Positions 34,433 to 43,304 of a stretch of DNA of 64,000 nt are shown here, in pieces. The position numbers were made by a program, and so were the translations under genes. The first letter of the stretch is position 1, and the number at the start of each line of letters is the position of its first letter. Source of the DNA: a bacterium (GTDB taxonomy: Bacteria > NPL-UPA2 > JAUVJM01); assembly GCA_030606215.1 (NCBI GenBank), contig JAUWGW010000003.1, positions 1-64,000 of the forward strand. The letters run 5' to 3'. Below the pieces are notes generated by a model. It had not been told where the DNA came from. It saw nothing but the letters and a program-made list of their open reading frames with translations, and did not search any database.

Positions 34433-37036
34433 ATGAAGAAGAATCTTAAAGGAAGGATAGTTTTAGTTTGTATTGTTGTATTCATCTCTCTGATTTACGC
34501 AATTCCCTCAACTCCGATTTATCGCCGCTTGCCAACCGGAGTTAAGAGATTTCTCCCGGGGAAGAAAATTAATCTTGGGCTTGACCTTCAGGGTGGCACA
34601 CACCTTGTCCTTGAAATTGACACCGATGAGGCAATAGCGACTGCAGTCCGCCACTACATTACAGATATAAAACGGACATTGAACGGGAGGAAGATTAAAT
34701 TAGCTTCTATAACGCCTGATAAACACAAGTTGAGTATTAAAATTCAAGAAGAAGCTGACATGTCCACTGCATATCAGATTCTAACAAAAGAGTATAAGAA
34801 CTGGGAGGTTGAAACTGTGGGGGCAGATGAACTCTCCATGACTCTTCTTAGGAAAGAAGTGGAGGGGATTCAAGAGGCAGTCCAGCATCAGGCAGTGGAG
34901 ACAATCAGAAATCGTGTAGATGAGTTTGGTGTTGCTGAACCGTCAATTCAGCCTCAGGGCAGAAACAGGATTGTTGTGCAACTACCGGGGTTGAAAGAGC
35001 CTGAGAGAGCTAAAGCACTTATCGGCAAAACAGCGAAATTGAGTTTTCACCTTACAAAGAAAACATCTCAACTCACGAGGATAATAACTGAGATTGATGA
35101 GAAAAAAGGTGCAGGTATCCGAACATATCTGAGAGATGTTGAGGGGGTTGGAGTTGGCTTTCGTGTCGAAGACGCAGAAGAAATATCCGCAATCCTTGAA
35201 AGAGAGGATGTTGCCGAATCCATTCCGACTGGTTTTCGGTTTGCATTCGGGAAAACTGTTGAAGATGAGTCGGGAAGAAAATGTCAGGGGCTTTATCTGA
35301 TAAAAAAGAAACCTGAGCTTGGTGGAGAACTTCTTAAGAATGCCTATATTGGTTACGAGCGGATGCAGCCAATAGTTCATATAGAGTTCAAGAGGAGGGG
35401 AGCGCTCCTTTTTGAAAGAGTTACCGGAGCTAATGTTGGGGAACCTCTGGCTGTTGTTCTTGATGGGATAGTTCAGTCAGCGCCGATAATTCAAGATAAA
35501 ATAGAGCGGACAAAGACTGGATACATAAGTGGTCGTTTTACACCTGATGAAGCAAAAGACCTCTCAAATATGTTGAAGGCAGGTGCACTTCCTGCATCAA
35601 TCAGGATTGAGTTTGAGAGTACAGTTGGCCCTTCTCTCGGTCAGGATTCAATCCAGAAGGGTGTGAAGGCGGCTATGATAGGTGCTATATTTGTTCTGGT
35701 ATTCATGGCTGTGTATTATCTCCTGTGCGGTTTAATTGCTGATTTTGCCTTAAGTTTAAATTTAATCATAGTGCTTGCAGTTCTTGCCGGACTCGGAGGG
35801 ACTCTAACGCTTCCGGGTATTGCAGGAATAATCCTGACCATTGGAATGTCTGTTGACGCAAATGTTCTCATATTTGAAAGGATGCGTGAAGAAATAAGGA
35901 GCGGGAAAAGTATCCGTGTAAGTATTGCAAGTGGTTATAAAAAAGCTCTTCTCACAATCCTTGATTCAAATATAACCACATTAATTGCGGCAATAGTCCT
36001 CTTCCAGTTTGGAACGGGACCAATACGCGGTTTCGCTGTTACTCTGAGCATAGGTATTATAGCCAGTATGTTTACAGCACTGGTGGTAACGAGGCTTATT
36101 CTTGACATTCTGGCAAGCAGGCGAAGATTCACAAGGATTTTGATGCTTGAGCTGGTCCGCAGGTCAAACATACATTTTGTTGGGCGGAGGCGCGTTGCTT
36201 TTGTCCTCTCTACTCTCGTAATCATTACAGGTGTTATCTCCACAACCAGTAGAGGAGCTGATAATCTCGGAATTGATTTTAGAGGGGGGACACTTCTCCT
36301 CCGCACATTCACTGAACCTGTTGATATAGAACGCGTCAGAGAATGTCTTGGTAGAGTTGGTCTTGAGAAAAGTATCCTCCAGCAATTTGAGGGCGGCAAG
36401 GGGATAATTATCAGAACTGAAGTGGAAAGTGAAGTAGCTGCGCAGATTGATGATAGTCTCAGGGAGGAATTTGCGGGGATTCTTCAGGACCCGGGGAAAT
36501 TTGGTCAAACGAGTTTTGTCGGTCCGGTTGTAGGGAAGGATCTGAGGAAGCAAGCGCTCCTTGCAATCGTCTTTGCCCTGTTAGGGATTGTTATCTATAT
36601 ATCGTGGCGGTTTCAGTTCAAATTTGCAATTGCCGCAATAGCCGCGCTTGTGCATGATGTTCTTATAACAATCGGCATTTTCTCATTTACCGGCAGGGAA
36701 ATTACTCTTCCTGTAGTTGCGGCGCTTCTGATGATTATTGGTTACTCACTGAATGATACAATTGTTGTGTTTGACCGCATCAGAGAAAACATGCGTCTCC
36801 TCCGGAGGGAAAACTTCGCGCGAATCGTTGACAGGAGCATAAATCAGACGCTGAGCAGGACTATCCTCACTTCACTTACAACTTTCATAGTGGTTGTTTC
36901 TCTCTTCATTCTTGGTGGAGAGGTTATTAACGATTTTGCTTTCGCAATACTCATCGGGATAGTTGTTGGAACCTACTCCTCAATTTTCGTTGCAAGTCCT
37001 ATCCTCGTTGAATGGTATAAAAAAGGTGGAAGATAA
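34433..37036 (+). CDS. secDF: Protein translocase SecD-SecF fusion
   Basis: 867 residues from ATG 34433 (an upstream frame exists, but GGAGGGAAGGG precedes this ATG). SecD half: N-terminal helix, NLGLDLQGGTHLVLEID, the large periplasmic P1 domain and six membrane helices with SVDANVLIFERMREE. SecF half from about residue 575: a new N-terminal helix, NLGIDFRGGTLLLRTF, and the C-terminal helices with GYSLNDTIVVFDRIREN. SecDF uses the proton gradient to pull exported proteins through SecYEG. It is fused as in many PVC-type bacteria and some Gram-positives. yajC lies upstream of the inserted TA pair. Confidence 0.96.
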   Translation: MKKNLKGRIVLVCIVVFISLIYAIPSTPIYRRLPTGVKRFLPGKKINLGLDLQGGTHLVLEIDTDEAIATAVRHYITDIKRTLNGRKIKLASITPDKHKLSIKIQEEADMSTAYQILTKEYKNWEVETVGADELSMTLLRKEVEGIQEAVQHQAVETIRNRVDEFGVAEPSIQPQGRNRIVVQLPGLKEPERAKALIGKTAKLSFHLTKKTSQLTRIITEIDEKKGAGIRTYLRDVEGVGVGFRVEDAEEISAILEREDVAESIPTGFRFAFGKTVEDESGRKCQGLYLIKKKPELGGELLKNAYIGYERMQPIVHIEFKRRGALLFERVTGANVGEPLAVVLDGIVQSAPIIQDKIERTKTGYISGRFTPDEAKDLSNMLKAGALPASIRIEFESTVGPSLGQDSIQKGVKAAMIGAIFVLVFMAVYYLLCGLIADFALSLNLIIVLAVLAGLGGTLTLPGIAGIILTIGMSVDANVLIFERMREEIRSGKSIRVSIASGYKKALLTILDSNITTLIAAIVLFQFGTGPIRGFAVTLSIGIIASMFTALVVTRLILDILASRRRFTRILMLELVRRSNIHFVGRRRVAFVLSTLVIITGVISTTSRGADNLGIDFRGGTLLLRTFTEPVDIERVRECLGRVGLEKSILQQFEGGKGIIIRTEVESEVAAQIDDSLREEFAGILQDPGKFGQTSFVGPVVGKDLRKQALLAIVFALLGIVIYISWRFQFKFAIAAIAALVHDVLITIGIFSFTGREITLPVVAALLMIIGYSLNDTIVVFDRIRENMRLLRRENFARIVDRSINQTLSRTILTSLTTFIVVVSLFILGGEVINDFAFAILIGIVVGTYSSIFVASPILVEWYKKGGR

Positions 37037-37140
37037 GGGGCAGGGGCAACTCCCCTTGCTCCGGGGAGCCCCCTTTTTGCTTGCCGGAGACAAGCAAAAA
37101 GCATTTCCCTAAGTCGCTGCGGTGGAGTCGCCCCTGCCCC
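37037..37140 (+). repeat. Nested inverted repeat downstream of secDF
   Basis: Outer arms GGGGCAGGGGCAACTCC (37037-37053) and GGAGTCGCCCCTGCCCC (37124-37140) are complementary at 16 of 17 positions. Inside is a perfect 11-base hairpin CTTTTTGCTTG/CAAGCAAAAAG (37073-37083 and 37091-37101), and CTCCCC/GGGGAG. GC-rich unlike the surroundings. May be a mobile fold-back unit or a transcript-end structure; there is no terminal T-tract. Confidence 0.7.
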
Positions 37141-37170
37141 TGTAGCTAATGGGTGTGGATAATTTAAGTG

Positions 37171-37206
37171 AAAATAGCGAAAGTCGCTTACAAATGTAAA
37201 AGTTTG
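37171..37206 (+). repeat. Right-end remnant of the fold-back repeat (copy C, partial)
   Basis: AAAATAGCGAAAGTCGCTTA followed by CAAATGTAAAAGTTT resembles the right arm of copies A and B (AAAATAACGAAAGTCGCTCA ... AAAAGTTT). No left arm is seen, so this is a truncated copy lying before recJ. Confidence 0.6.
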
Positions 37207-37239
37207 GTATAGCTAATTGTAATAGATGAGTTCATTTTA

Positions 37240-38940
37240 ATGTCTGGTGTTTCATTTAAGAATATGGTCTGGGAAGTTTTAGCTCCTGATGCTCAATTGA
37301 GACAGACGTTGTCTCGGCAGTTGGGGGTATCAGAGTTACTTGCCGGATTATTGATAAATCGCGGGATAAGCACTGTAGAGGAAGCAAAAGTTTTCCTCAG
37401 ACCAGAATTCAAGAATTTGCATGACCCTTTTCTACTGAATGGTATGGAGGAAGCCGTCAATCGTATTAGAGAAGCGCTCTCTAAGAGAGAAAAAATACTC
37501 ATATATGGAGATTATGATGTTGATGGATTAACAGCTACAGCTCTTCTCACATCAGTTTTGAAGGAGATGGGCGGAAGTGTGTATTCATACATACCTCACA
37601 GGACGAAAGAAGGCTATGGGCTAAACGAAGAGGCAGTTCACCTTGCGTATAAGGATGGCGTGAATCTGATTCTAACGGTTGACTGCGGGACAAATTCTCT
37701 CCGTGAGGTAATCCTTGCGCGCAAATTAGGGATAGACACGATAATTACCGACCATCATGAAGTTGAGTCCGTTGCGCTGCCACCGGCGGTAGCTGTCATA
37801 AACCCGCATCAGTTGGATTGTTCTTATCCCTGTAAAGACCTTTCGGGTGTTGGGGTAGCATTCAAGTTAGCTCAGGGGCTCTCGGGACTTCAGAATGTGG
37901 AGGAGTATCTTGACTTAGTAGCACTCGGAACAGTTGCTGATATTGTTCCACTGAATGGAGAAAACCGTATCCTCGTAAGATATGGACTTGAGAAGCTGGC
38001 AAGGACTAAAAAAGTAGGATTAAGAGCGCTGATGCAAACGTCAGGAATTTCAAAGGACAAACTGACAGCCCGGGAAATATCTTTCATCCTGGCTCCGCGC
38101 CTGAACGCACCCGGAAGATTGGATTCGGCAGAGAAGAGTTTAAGGCTGCTATTGACCGAATCGGAGGAAGAAGCACTTTGCCTGGTGCGTGAGCTGGAAG
38201 AGAATAACCGCAGGAGGCAGGTGATTCAGGAGAAGATCCTAAGAGGGGCGCAGGAGAAAATAGAAAAAGAACCGGAGAAGAAACTATGCCCGGTGATTGT
38301 TCTTGCGGATGAGTCCTGGCACCCGGGACTTGTCGGTATTGTTGCATCCAAACTCGTGGAGAGTTACTGTCGTCCGGCAATTCTTATAGCGATGGACAAG
38401 GAAAAGGGCAAGGGGTCTTGCCGCAGTATAGAGGAATTTCACATTCTCTATGCGCTCAGGGAATGCAGTCGATTACTCACCAGGTTCGGTGGACATAGCC
38501 GGGCCGCAGGACTGACTATACCAAAGAGGAACCTTGAAAAGTTTTGTGAGCAGATGCAGGAAGTCGGGAGAGAAAAGCTTGCGGGTAAGGATTTGCTGCC
38601 GAGATTAAGAATTGATATGGAATTGGATTTATCTGATGTCACAGAAGAGCTGGTTAAGGATATTATCTGCCTTAAGCCATACGGTTCCGGAAATAGTGAA
38701 CCGGTGTTCATCTCACATAATGTGCAGGCAATACGTCCCCGCACTGTGTCCAACAGACATTTAAAAATGCAAGTTTTAAGAAATCGGAAAAGCATAGATG
38801 CAATTGGATTTGGTATGGGTGACTGCGCTGCAAATTTAAACAGGGGCGGGAGTATGGACATTGTTTATAACCCGCAGATGAATACCTGGGAAGGAAAGAG
38901 CGAACTCCAGTTGCAGATTAGAGATATCAGGGCTGGATAA
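37240..38940 (+). CDS. recJ: Single-stranded-DNA exonuclease RecJ
   Basis: 566 residues, DHH-family 5'-3' ssDNA exonuclease for recombination and mismatch repair. Motifs: YGDYDVDGLTATALL (I), LILTVDCGTNS (II), IITDHHEVE (III, DHH), ALGTVADIVPLNGENR (IV); then DHHA1 with HPGLVGIVASKLVE and FGGHSRAAGLTI, and a C-terminal OB-fold (residues about 440-566). Complete. It ends eight bases before a regulator gene that begins the accessory region. Confidence 0.96.
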   Translation: MSGVSFKNMVWEVLAPDAQLRQTLSRQLGVSELLAGLLINRGISTVEEAKVFLRPEFKNLHDPFLLNGMEEAVNRIREALSKREKILIYGDYDVDGLTATALLTSVLKEMGGSVYSYIPHRTKEGYGLNEEAVHLAYKDGVNLILTVDCGTNSLREVILARKLGIDTIITDHHEVESVALPPAVAVINPHQLDCSYPCKDLSGVGVAFKLAQGLSGLQNVEEYLDLVALGTVADIVPLNGENRILVRYGLEKLARTKKVGLRALMQTSGISKDKLTAREISFILAPRLNAPGRLDSAEKSLRLLLTESEEEALCLVRELEENNRRRQVIQEKILRGAQEKIEKEPEKKLCPVIVLADESWHPGLVGIVASKLVESYCRPAILIAMDKEKGKGSCRSIEEFHILYALRECSRLLTRFGGHSRAAGLTIPKRNLEKFCEQMQEVGREKLAGKDLLPRLRIDMELDLSDVTEELVKDIICLKPYGSGNSEPVFISHNVQAIRPRTVSNRHLKMQVLRNRKSIDAIGFGMGDCAANLNRGGSMDIVYNPQMNTWEGKSELQLQIRDIRAG

Positions 38941-38948
38941 GGAAAAGG

Positions 38949-39944
38949 ATGAGATTTAAGAAAATTGTAGAAAAGGAGATTTTAGATGATATAAGGAAAC
39001 TTTTTTATGAAGGGACCGGGCTCACAATCTCATTATGTGATATCGGGGAGACCGGGGCAGTTGATTTCTACCCGGAAAGAGAAAGAAACAAGTTCTGCAG
39101 GATTATCCAGTCAGATAGTGAGGGAATAAGAAGGTGTCTTGAATCGGATTCCGCAGCAGTCAAGGAAGCATCAAGAAAAGGTGAACCGGAGATTTACATA
39201 TGCCATGCCGGCCTGACAAATGTGGCAATGTGTCTCAAGGTTAAAGGAAAGCGTGTTGGTTCAATACTTGCGGGGCAGTTTCTATCTGAGCCTCCGTCTG
39301 ATAATGATTTCAAAGAAATAAAGAAAAGGGTGAAAGAGCTTGGAATAAACATGCTTGAACTGAAGAAGGCTTACATGAAAATTAAAGTTTTTCAGAGAGA
39401 TGAGCTTAACCTTGCTGTAAGATTGATATCGCTTATCTCCTCTTATATAATTGAGAAGGAACTATCTTATGCTTTGGAAAGACAACTTCTTAGGGAGCAG
39501 AAAAAACTCGTGGAAAAGATGAGGGAAGAGGAAAAGCTCAAAATGCAGTTAAAAAAAGCAATGCCGTTCCTCACTTTTGACAACCTGTCATCTGACTCGA
39601 AAATGAGAGATAGGCGAATAGTGAAAGCCGCAAAGGAGTTTATAGAGACAAATTACAATGAGTCAATAAACCTTGATATGATATCACAAACTGTTTTCTT
39701 AAGCCCTAATTACTTCAGCACTTTCTTTAAGGAGAATACAGGATATAATGTTAGCGAATATCTCATTAAGGTTAGAATTGAGAAGGCGAAAGAGCTTCTT
39801 AAAGATTTTAAGCTAACAGTAAGCAAGATATCTGAAATGGTTGGGTATGAAGACCCTAACTACTTCAATCAATTATTCAAGAGATTAGAAGGTATCCCGC
39901 CGGGAGAATACCGAAAAAAGGTTTCCCCACCGGAAAAATCCTAA
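38949..39944 (+). CDS. PocR-domain AraC-family transcription regulator
   Basis: 331 residues. Residues 10-165 are a PocR sensory domain: TGLTISLCDIGETGAVDFYP, then the Cys-rich small-ligand fold with CRIIQSDSEGIRRCLESD, ICHAGLTNVAMCLKVKG and SILAGQFLSEPP. A coiled linker (175-200) leads to an AraC HTH pair (220-325): SINLDMISQTVFLSPNYFST and VSKISEMVGYEDPNYFNQLF. PocR domains sense small hydrocarbon derivatives such as propanediol-type compounds. It lies just before the dehydrogenase cluster and probably activates it. Confidence 0.9.
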   Translation: MRFKKIVEKEILDDIRKLFYEGTGLTISLCDIGETGAVDFYPERERNKFCRIIQSDSEGIRRCLESDSAAVKEASRKGEPEIYICHAGLTNVAMCLKVKGKRVGSILAGQFLSEPPSDNDFKEIKKRVKELGINMLELKKAYMKIKVFQRDELNLAVRLISLISSYIIEKELSYALERQLLREQKKLVEKMREEEKLKMQLKKAMPFLTFDNLSSDSKMRDRRIVKAAKEFIETNYNESINLDMISQTVFLSPNYFSTFFKENTGYNVSEYLIKVRIEKAKELLKDFKLTVSKISEMVGYEDPNYFNQLFKRLEGIPPGEYRKKVSPPEKS

Positions 39945-40051
39945 AAAAACAAAGAAAAGATTAATATATTCTATTGTCAAACTTCTCTCGAAATGGGATA
40001 ATTTGTGCGAGGGCAAATGTTCTACCATGTCATTGCAAACACTTCGCAGGG

Positions 40052-40136
40052 TGTCATTCTGAGCCTGTCCTGAGTGAAACGAAGGATCTCCAGTTCCTTC
40101 ACTTCGTTCAGGACCGCTTTGCTCCTCAGAATGACA
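40052..40136 (+). repeat. TGTCATTCTGAG fold-back repeat (complete copy)
   Basis: TGTCATTCTGAG at 40052-40063 and its exact reverse complement at 40125-40136 flank inner arms GTCCTGAGTGAAACGAAGG and CCTTCACTTCGTTCAGGAC that pair imperfectly, giving an 85-base hairpin. It lies in front of the dehydrogenase gene; an open frame passes through it but is not the gene's true start. A half copy is at 17658. Confidence 0.8.
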
Positions 40137-40156
40137 GGCTAACAGGAGGGGGAGAT

Positions 40157-41197
40157 ATGACGGTTAGATTTGGTGTATTAGGGGCGTGTGGGATAGCTGA
40201 AAGAAGGACTATCCCTGAGGGAATACTGAAGGCAAAGAATGCAGAACTTGTAGCTGTCATGGATATTCAAAGGGAGAAGGTAGAAAAACTGGCTGAGGAA
40301 TATGGCGTGATGTACTTTACCAAAGAAGAGGATTTACTAAGTGATAGTAATATAGATGCAGTCTACATCGCTACACCGGTATATTTACACTACCAGCATG
40401 TGATAACTGCCGCTGCTAAGGGGAAACACATCCTCTGTGAAAAATCAATGGCGAAGACGGTTGAGGAATGTGAGGAGATGATTTCCACTTGCAAGAGGAA
40501 TGGAGTGAAGTTATCTGTAGGATTTATGATGAGGCATAACGTATATCATGAAAGAATCAAAGAGATGCTTGATAATGGTGAATTTGGCAAGCCGGTCATG
40601 GGAAGGGCACAGTTATCCTGTTGGTATCCTGAGATTAAAGGAGCATGGAGGCAGAACCCCGAATTAGGCGGAGGGGGTTCCCTTATTGATATGGGGAGTC
40701 ACTGCATTGACTTGCTTGAGATGTTTTTTGGTAGAGCAGTTAAAGTATCTGCTTTTACGAAGACAAATGCATTTAGCTATAAGGTGGAAGATACAGCAGT
40801 TGTAATACTTGAGTTTGAGAATGGTGCCTATGGGATAGTTGATACCTGTTTCAGCATCCCGGATAATTCCTCAAAGAATATGCTTGAGGTATATGGGACA
40901 AAAGGAAGTGTCATCGCGAGGGGGACGATAGGACAACTTCCCGGAGGTGAGGTTACTGCGTATGTTGAGAGGAGGACTAAGGGATATGAAGCAGAACAGG
41001 CACGAGCAGCGGGAGAGGGAGAGAAAATTGTTCTTGCTCCAAAGAATACTTATCAGAAGGAGATAGAAGACTTTTGCGAGATGATAGAGAATGGTGAAGA
41101 GTCTTCATCTACAGGAGAAGATGGGCTGTGGAATCAGAAAGTAGTTTTAGCGGCATATGAATCAAGTAATAGCGGGAGGAGTGTGAGGTTAATATGA
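40157..41197 (+). CDS. Gfo/Idh/MocA-family NAD(P)-dependent oxidoreductase 1
   Basis: 346 residues. Rossmann NAD-binding start MTVRFGVLGACGIAERRT, AVYIATPVYLHYQHVITA, and the EKP-like motif CEKSMAKTVEE (Pro replaced by Ser); second domain GGGGSLIDMGSHCIDLLEMF with the catalytic-region His. ATG 40157 has GGAGGGGGAG upstream; the longer frame to 39974 runs through the repeat and is rejected. Family members oxidise sugars, inositols or sugar acids. It overlaps the creatininase gene by four bases, so they likely act in one pathway. Confidence 0.9.
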   Translation: MTVRFGVLGACGIAERRTIPEGILKAKNAELVAVMDIQREKVEKLAEEYGVMYFTKEEDLLSDSNIDAVYIATPVYLHYQHVITAAAKGKHILCEKSMAKTVEECEEMISTCKRNGVKLSVGFMMRHNVYHERIKEMLDNGEFGKPVMGRAQLSCWYPEIKGAWRQNPELGGGGSLIDMGSHCIDLLEMFFGRAVKVSAFTKTNAFSYKVEDTAVVILEFENGAYGIVDTCFSIPDNSSKNMLEVYGTKGSVIARGTIGQLPGGEVTAYVERRTKGYEAEQARAAGEGEKIVLAPKNTYQKEIEDFCEMIENGEESSSTGEDGLWNQKVVLAAYESSNSGRSVRLI

Positions 41198-41973
41198 AAG
41201 TTAATCTTATGGAAAATATGACGGTAAAGGATGTGCGGGCTGCGTTGAGAAAAGTGAAGACAGTTTTGGTTCCACTTGGTGTAGTTGAACAGCATGGATA
41301 TCATTTGCCTTTAAGTACTGATATTCACAATGCATATGAGGTATGCAAGAGACTATCAGAGAAGACAGGTTGTGTTGTTGCCCCTCCCTTGAATTACAGC
41401 TTTTCAGGCGGAGAATTGCCGGGGACAATAAACATAAGCCCGCAGGTCATGTCACTGGTTGTTATGGATATTATAAGGTCCCTCACTCAGCAGGGATTCA
41501 GGAATGTAATACTGGTTCTTGGTCACGGTGGGACGGAAAATCTAAATGCTCTTGGGGAATGCACAAGGCTATTTCTCAGACAGACCCCGCATTCTGATAT
41601 AGTCCTTGTTGTTGCGCCGGTGTGGGAGTTTTCAAGAACATGGATGAGAGCAGTCAAGAAGCATGATTTCCATGCCGCATTAATTGAGACCTCACTTATG
41701 ATGTACTGGAAGCCTGAACTTGTGAGGGAAGACATTCAGGTCGATAAAGGGAAAATATATGAAGACATGAAGCTTAATCAGGATAATTATTTACAGGTGG
41801 AGAAACCTTTTGATAATAAATATGTTATTCCAAAACTGAGGCAGAAACCGGAAATTAAGGTTGGTGTCATGGGTGACCCAAGGGGAGCTAATGCAGAATT
41901 AGGGAAAAAAGTTTGTGAAGAAATAGTGAAAGGATTGTCAAAACTAATCAGGGATATAGAAGGGAGGAAGTAG
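41194..41973 (+). CDS. Creatininase-family amidohydrolase
   Basis: 259 residues. Metal-binding motifs of the creatininase fold are present: VPLGVVEQHGYHLPLSTD (Glu, His, Asp), LGHGGTENLNAL (His) and HAALIETSLMM (His and Glu). The family includes creatininase, mycofactocin MftE-type proteins and amidases of cofactor or sugar metabolism. It is translationally coupled to the upstream dehydrogenase (ATGA overlap) and followed by an aminotransferase after two bases. The substrate is unknown; a lactam or amide of the cluster's sugar is a reasonable guess. Confidence 0.9.
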   Translation: MKVNLMENMTVKDVRAALRKVKTVLVPLGVVEQHGYHLPLSTDIHNAYEVCKRLSEKTGCVVAPPLNYSFSGGELPGTINISPQVMSLVVMDIIRSLTQQGFRNVILVLGHGGTENLNALGECTRLFLRQTPHSDIVLVVAPVWEFSRTWMRAVKKHDFHAALIETSLMMYWKPELVREDIQVDKGKIYEDMKLNQDNYLQVEKPFDNKYVIPKLRQKPEIKVGVMGDPRGANAELGKKVCEEIVKGLSKLIRDIEGRK

Positions 41974-41975
41974 TC

Positions 41976-43286
41976 ATGGGAGAAAAAAGAGAAGAGAAGA
42001 TGTACACGGGGAGTGATACTGAAGGGGGGATAACCTCAGGTTATCAGATGAATGATGGGGTAAAATTAAAAGTCCCTTACTCCTTTTCCGGTTCTATTTT
42101 TGACGAAGAGGAAGAGAAAGCGGTCCTTTCTGCAATGAAACAGGATTCTCTTACCATGGGACCACAGGTTCAGTTATTCCAGGAAGAATTTGCAAAGGTT
42201 CACAACGTACCGCATGCGTTTGCCACGACAAATTGCACAACTGCAATGCATGTAGCAGCTCAGGTCTTTGACCTCAGGGAAGGGGATGAGGTAATCGTTA
42301 CACCAAATACGTTTATTGCGACGACACTTGTTCTTCTTAAAGAGAAGGTAAAACCTGTATATGCTGATATTGACCCCCGGACATTTAATATTGACCCGTC
42401 AAAGATAGAGGAGAAAGTTACCCCTCGCACAAAGGCGATTTATGTTGTTCATTATGGCGGACAGATATGCGATATGGACCCGATTATGGAGATTGCAAAG
42501 AAACACAGCCTTTTTGTTATGGAAGACTGCGCACATACAGTGGGAGCGGAGTATAAGGGAAAGAAAGCGGGTTCCATTGGAGACATTGGTTGTTTTAGTT
42601 TTCACTCACTCAAAAATATTACCACGCTTGGAGAAGGTGGTATGATAACAACAAACAGAGATGATTTTGTTGATGCGATTGGGAAAATGCGGTGTATGTC
42701 TATCGGGCAATGGCCGGAAGAACAGAAGACATTTAAGTTTGGGGATTATACCCTTACGAAGGAAGCAGTTACCGATTACTGGATTCCTTCTCATTTTGAC
42801 GTTATTTCCACAAAAGGGCATTTTGGCAATAACTACAGAATGAACGAGCCTCAGGCCGCCTGTGGACGTGCACAGCTCAAGAAAGTAGATATGCTCATTC
42901 AGAAAAGGAGAGAAAATAGCCGGTATCTGAGCGAAGGGTTGAAAGGAGTGAAAGGGTTAACTGTACCATATGAAGATGAGAATTGTTTCCATGTCTACCA
43001 CCTTTATACTCTCTGTGTAGAGGAAGAGAAATTGGGTGCTGGTAGAGATGAATTTATGAGGATTCTCTATAAAGAAGAGGGAATACAGGGGATTCTTCAT
43101 TATCAGCCAAATTACCATTTCACTGCATTGAAAGAGCTTGGGTATGGAGACCAGCACTGTCCAAATGCTGAGAAGTTTTTCTACAAAAGGGAATTAAATC
43201 TCCCAATGCATCCAAGATTGACAAAGAAAGAGCTAAATATGATAATAGAAGGTGTGAAAAAAGCTGCAGATAAGGTAAGGAAATGA
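41976..43286 (+). CDS. DegT/DnrJ/EryC1/StrS-family PLP aminotransferase
   Basis: 436 residues, sugar aminotransferase fold. Seen: TNCTTAMHVAAQVFDLREGD, VTPNTFIATTLVLL, VMEDCAHTVGAEYKG with the PLP Asp, and CFSFHSLKNITTLGEGGMIT with the PLP lysine in SLKN. Family members aminate or dehydrate nucleotide-linked or free ketosugars. ATG 41976 is used; ATG 42000 is possible. Adjacent dehydrogenase and creatininase suggest a shared route, for example oxidation then amination of a sugar. Confidence 0.92.
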   Translation: MGEKREEKMYTGSDTEGGITSGYQMNDGVKLKVPYSFSGSIFDEEEEKAVLSAMKQDSLTMGPQVQLFQEEFAKVHNVPHAFATTNCTTAMHVAAQVFDLREGDEVIVTPNTFIATTLVLLKEKVKPVYADIDPRTFNIDPSKIEEKVTPRTKAIYVVHYGGQICDMDPIMEIAKKHSLFVMEDCAHTVGAEYKGKKAGSIGDIGCFSFHSLKNITTLGEGGMITTNRDDFVDAIGKMRCMSIGQWPEEQKTFKFGDYTLTKEAVTDYWIPSHFDVISTKGHFGNNYRMNEPQAACGRAQLKKVDMLIQKRRENSRYLSEGLKGVKGLTVPYEDENCFHVYHLYTLCVEEEKLGAGRDEFMRILYKEEGIQGILHYQPNYHFTALKELGYGDQHCPNAEKFFYKRELNLPMHPRLTKKELNMIIEGVKKAADKVRK

Positions 43287-43304
43287 AATCAGAAAATTTC
43301 TATT

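Noticed and set aside
39974-40156. Upstream in-frame extension of the first Gfo/Idh/MocA gene
   Set aside because: The sequence passes through the TGTCATTCTGAG fold-back repeat and has no relation to the family; a strong ribosome site precedes ATG 40157.
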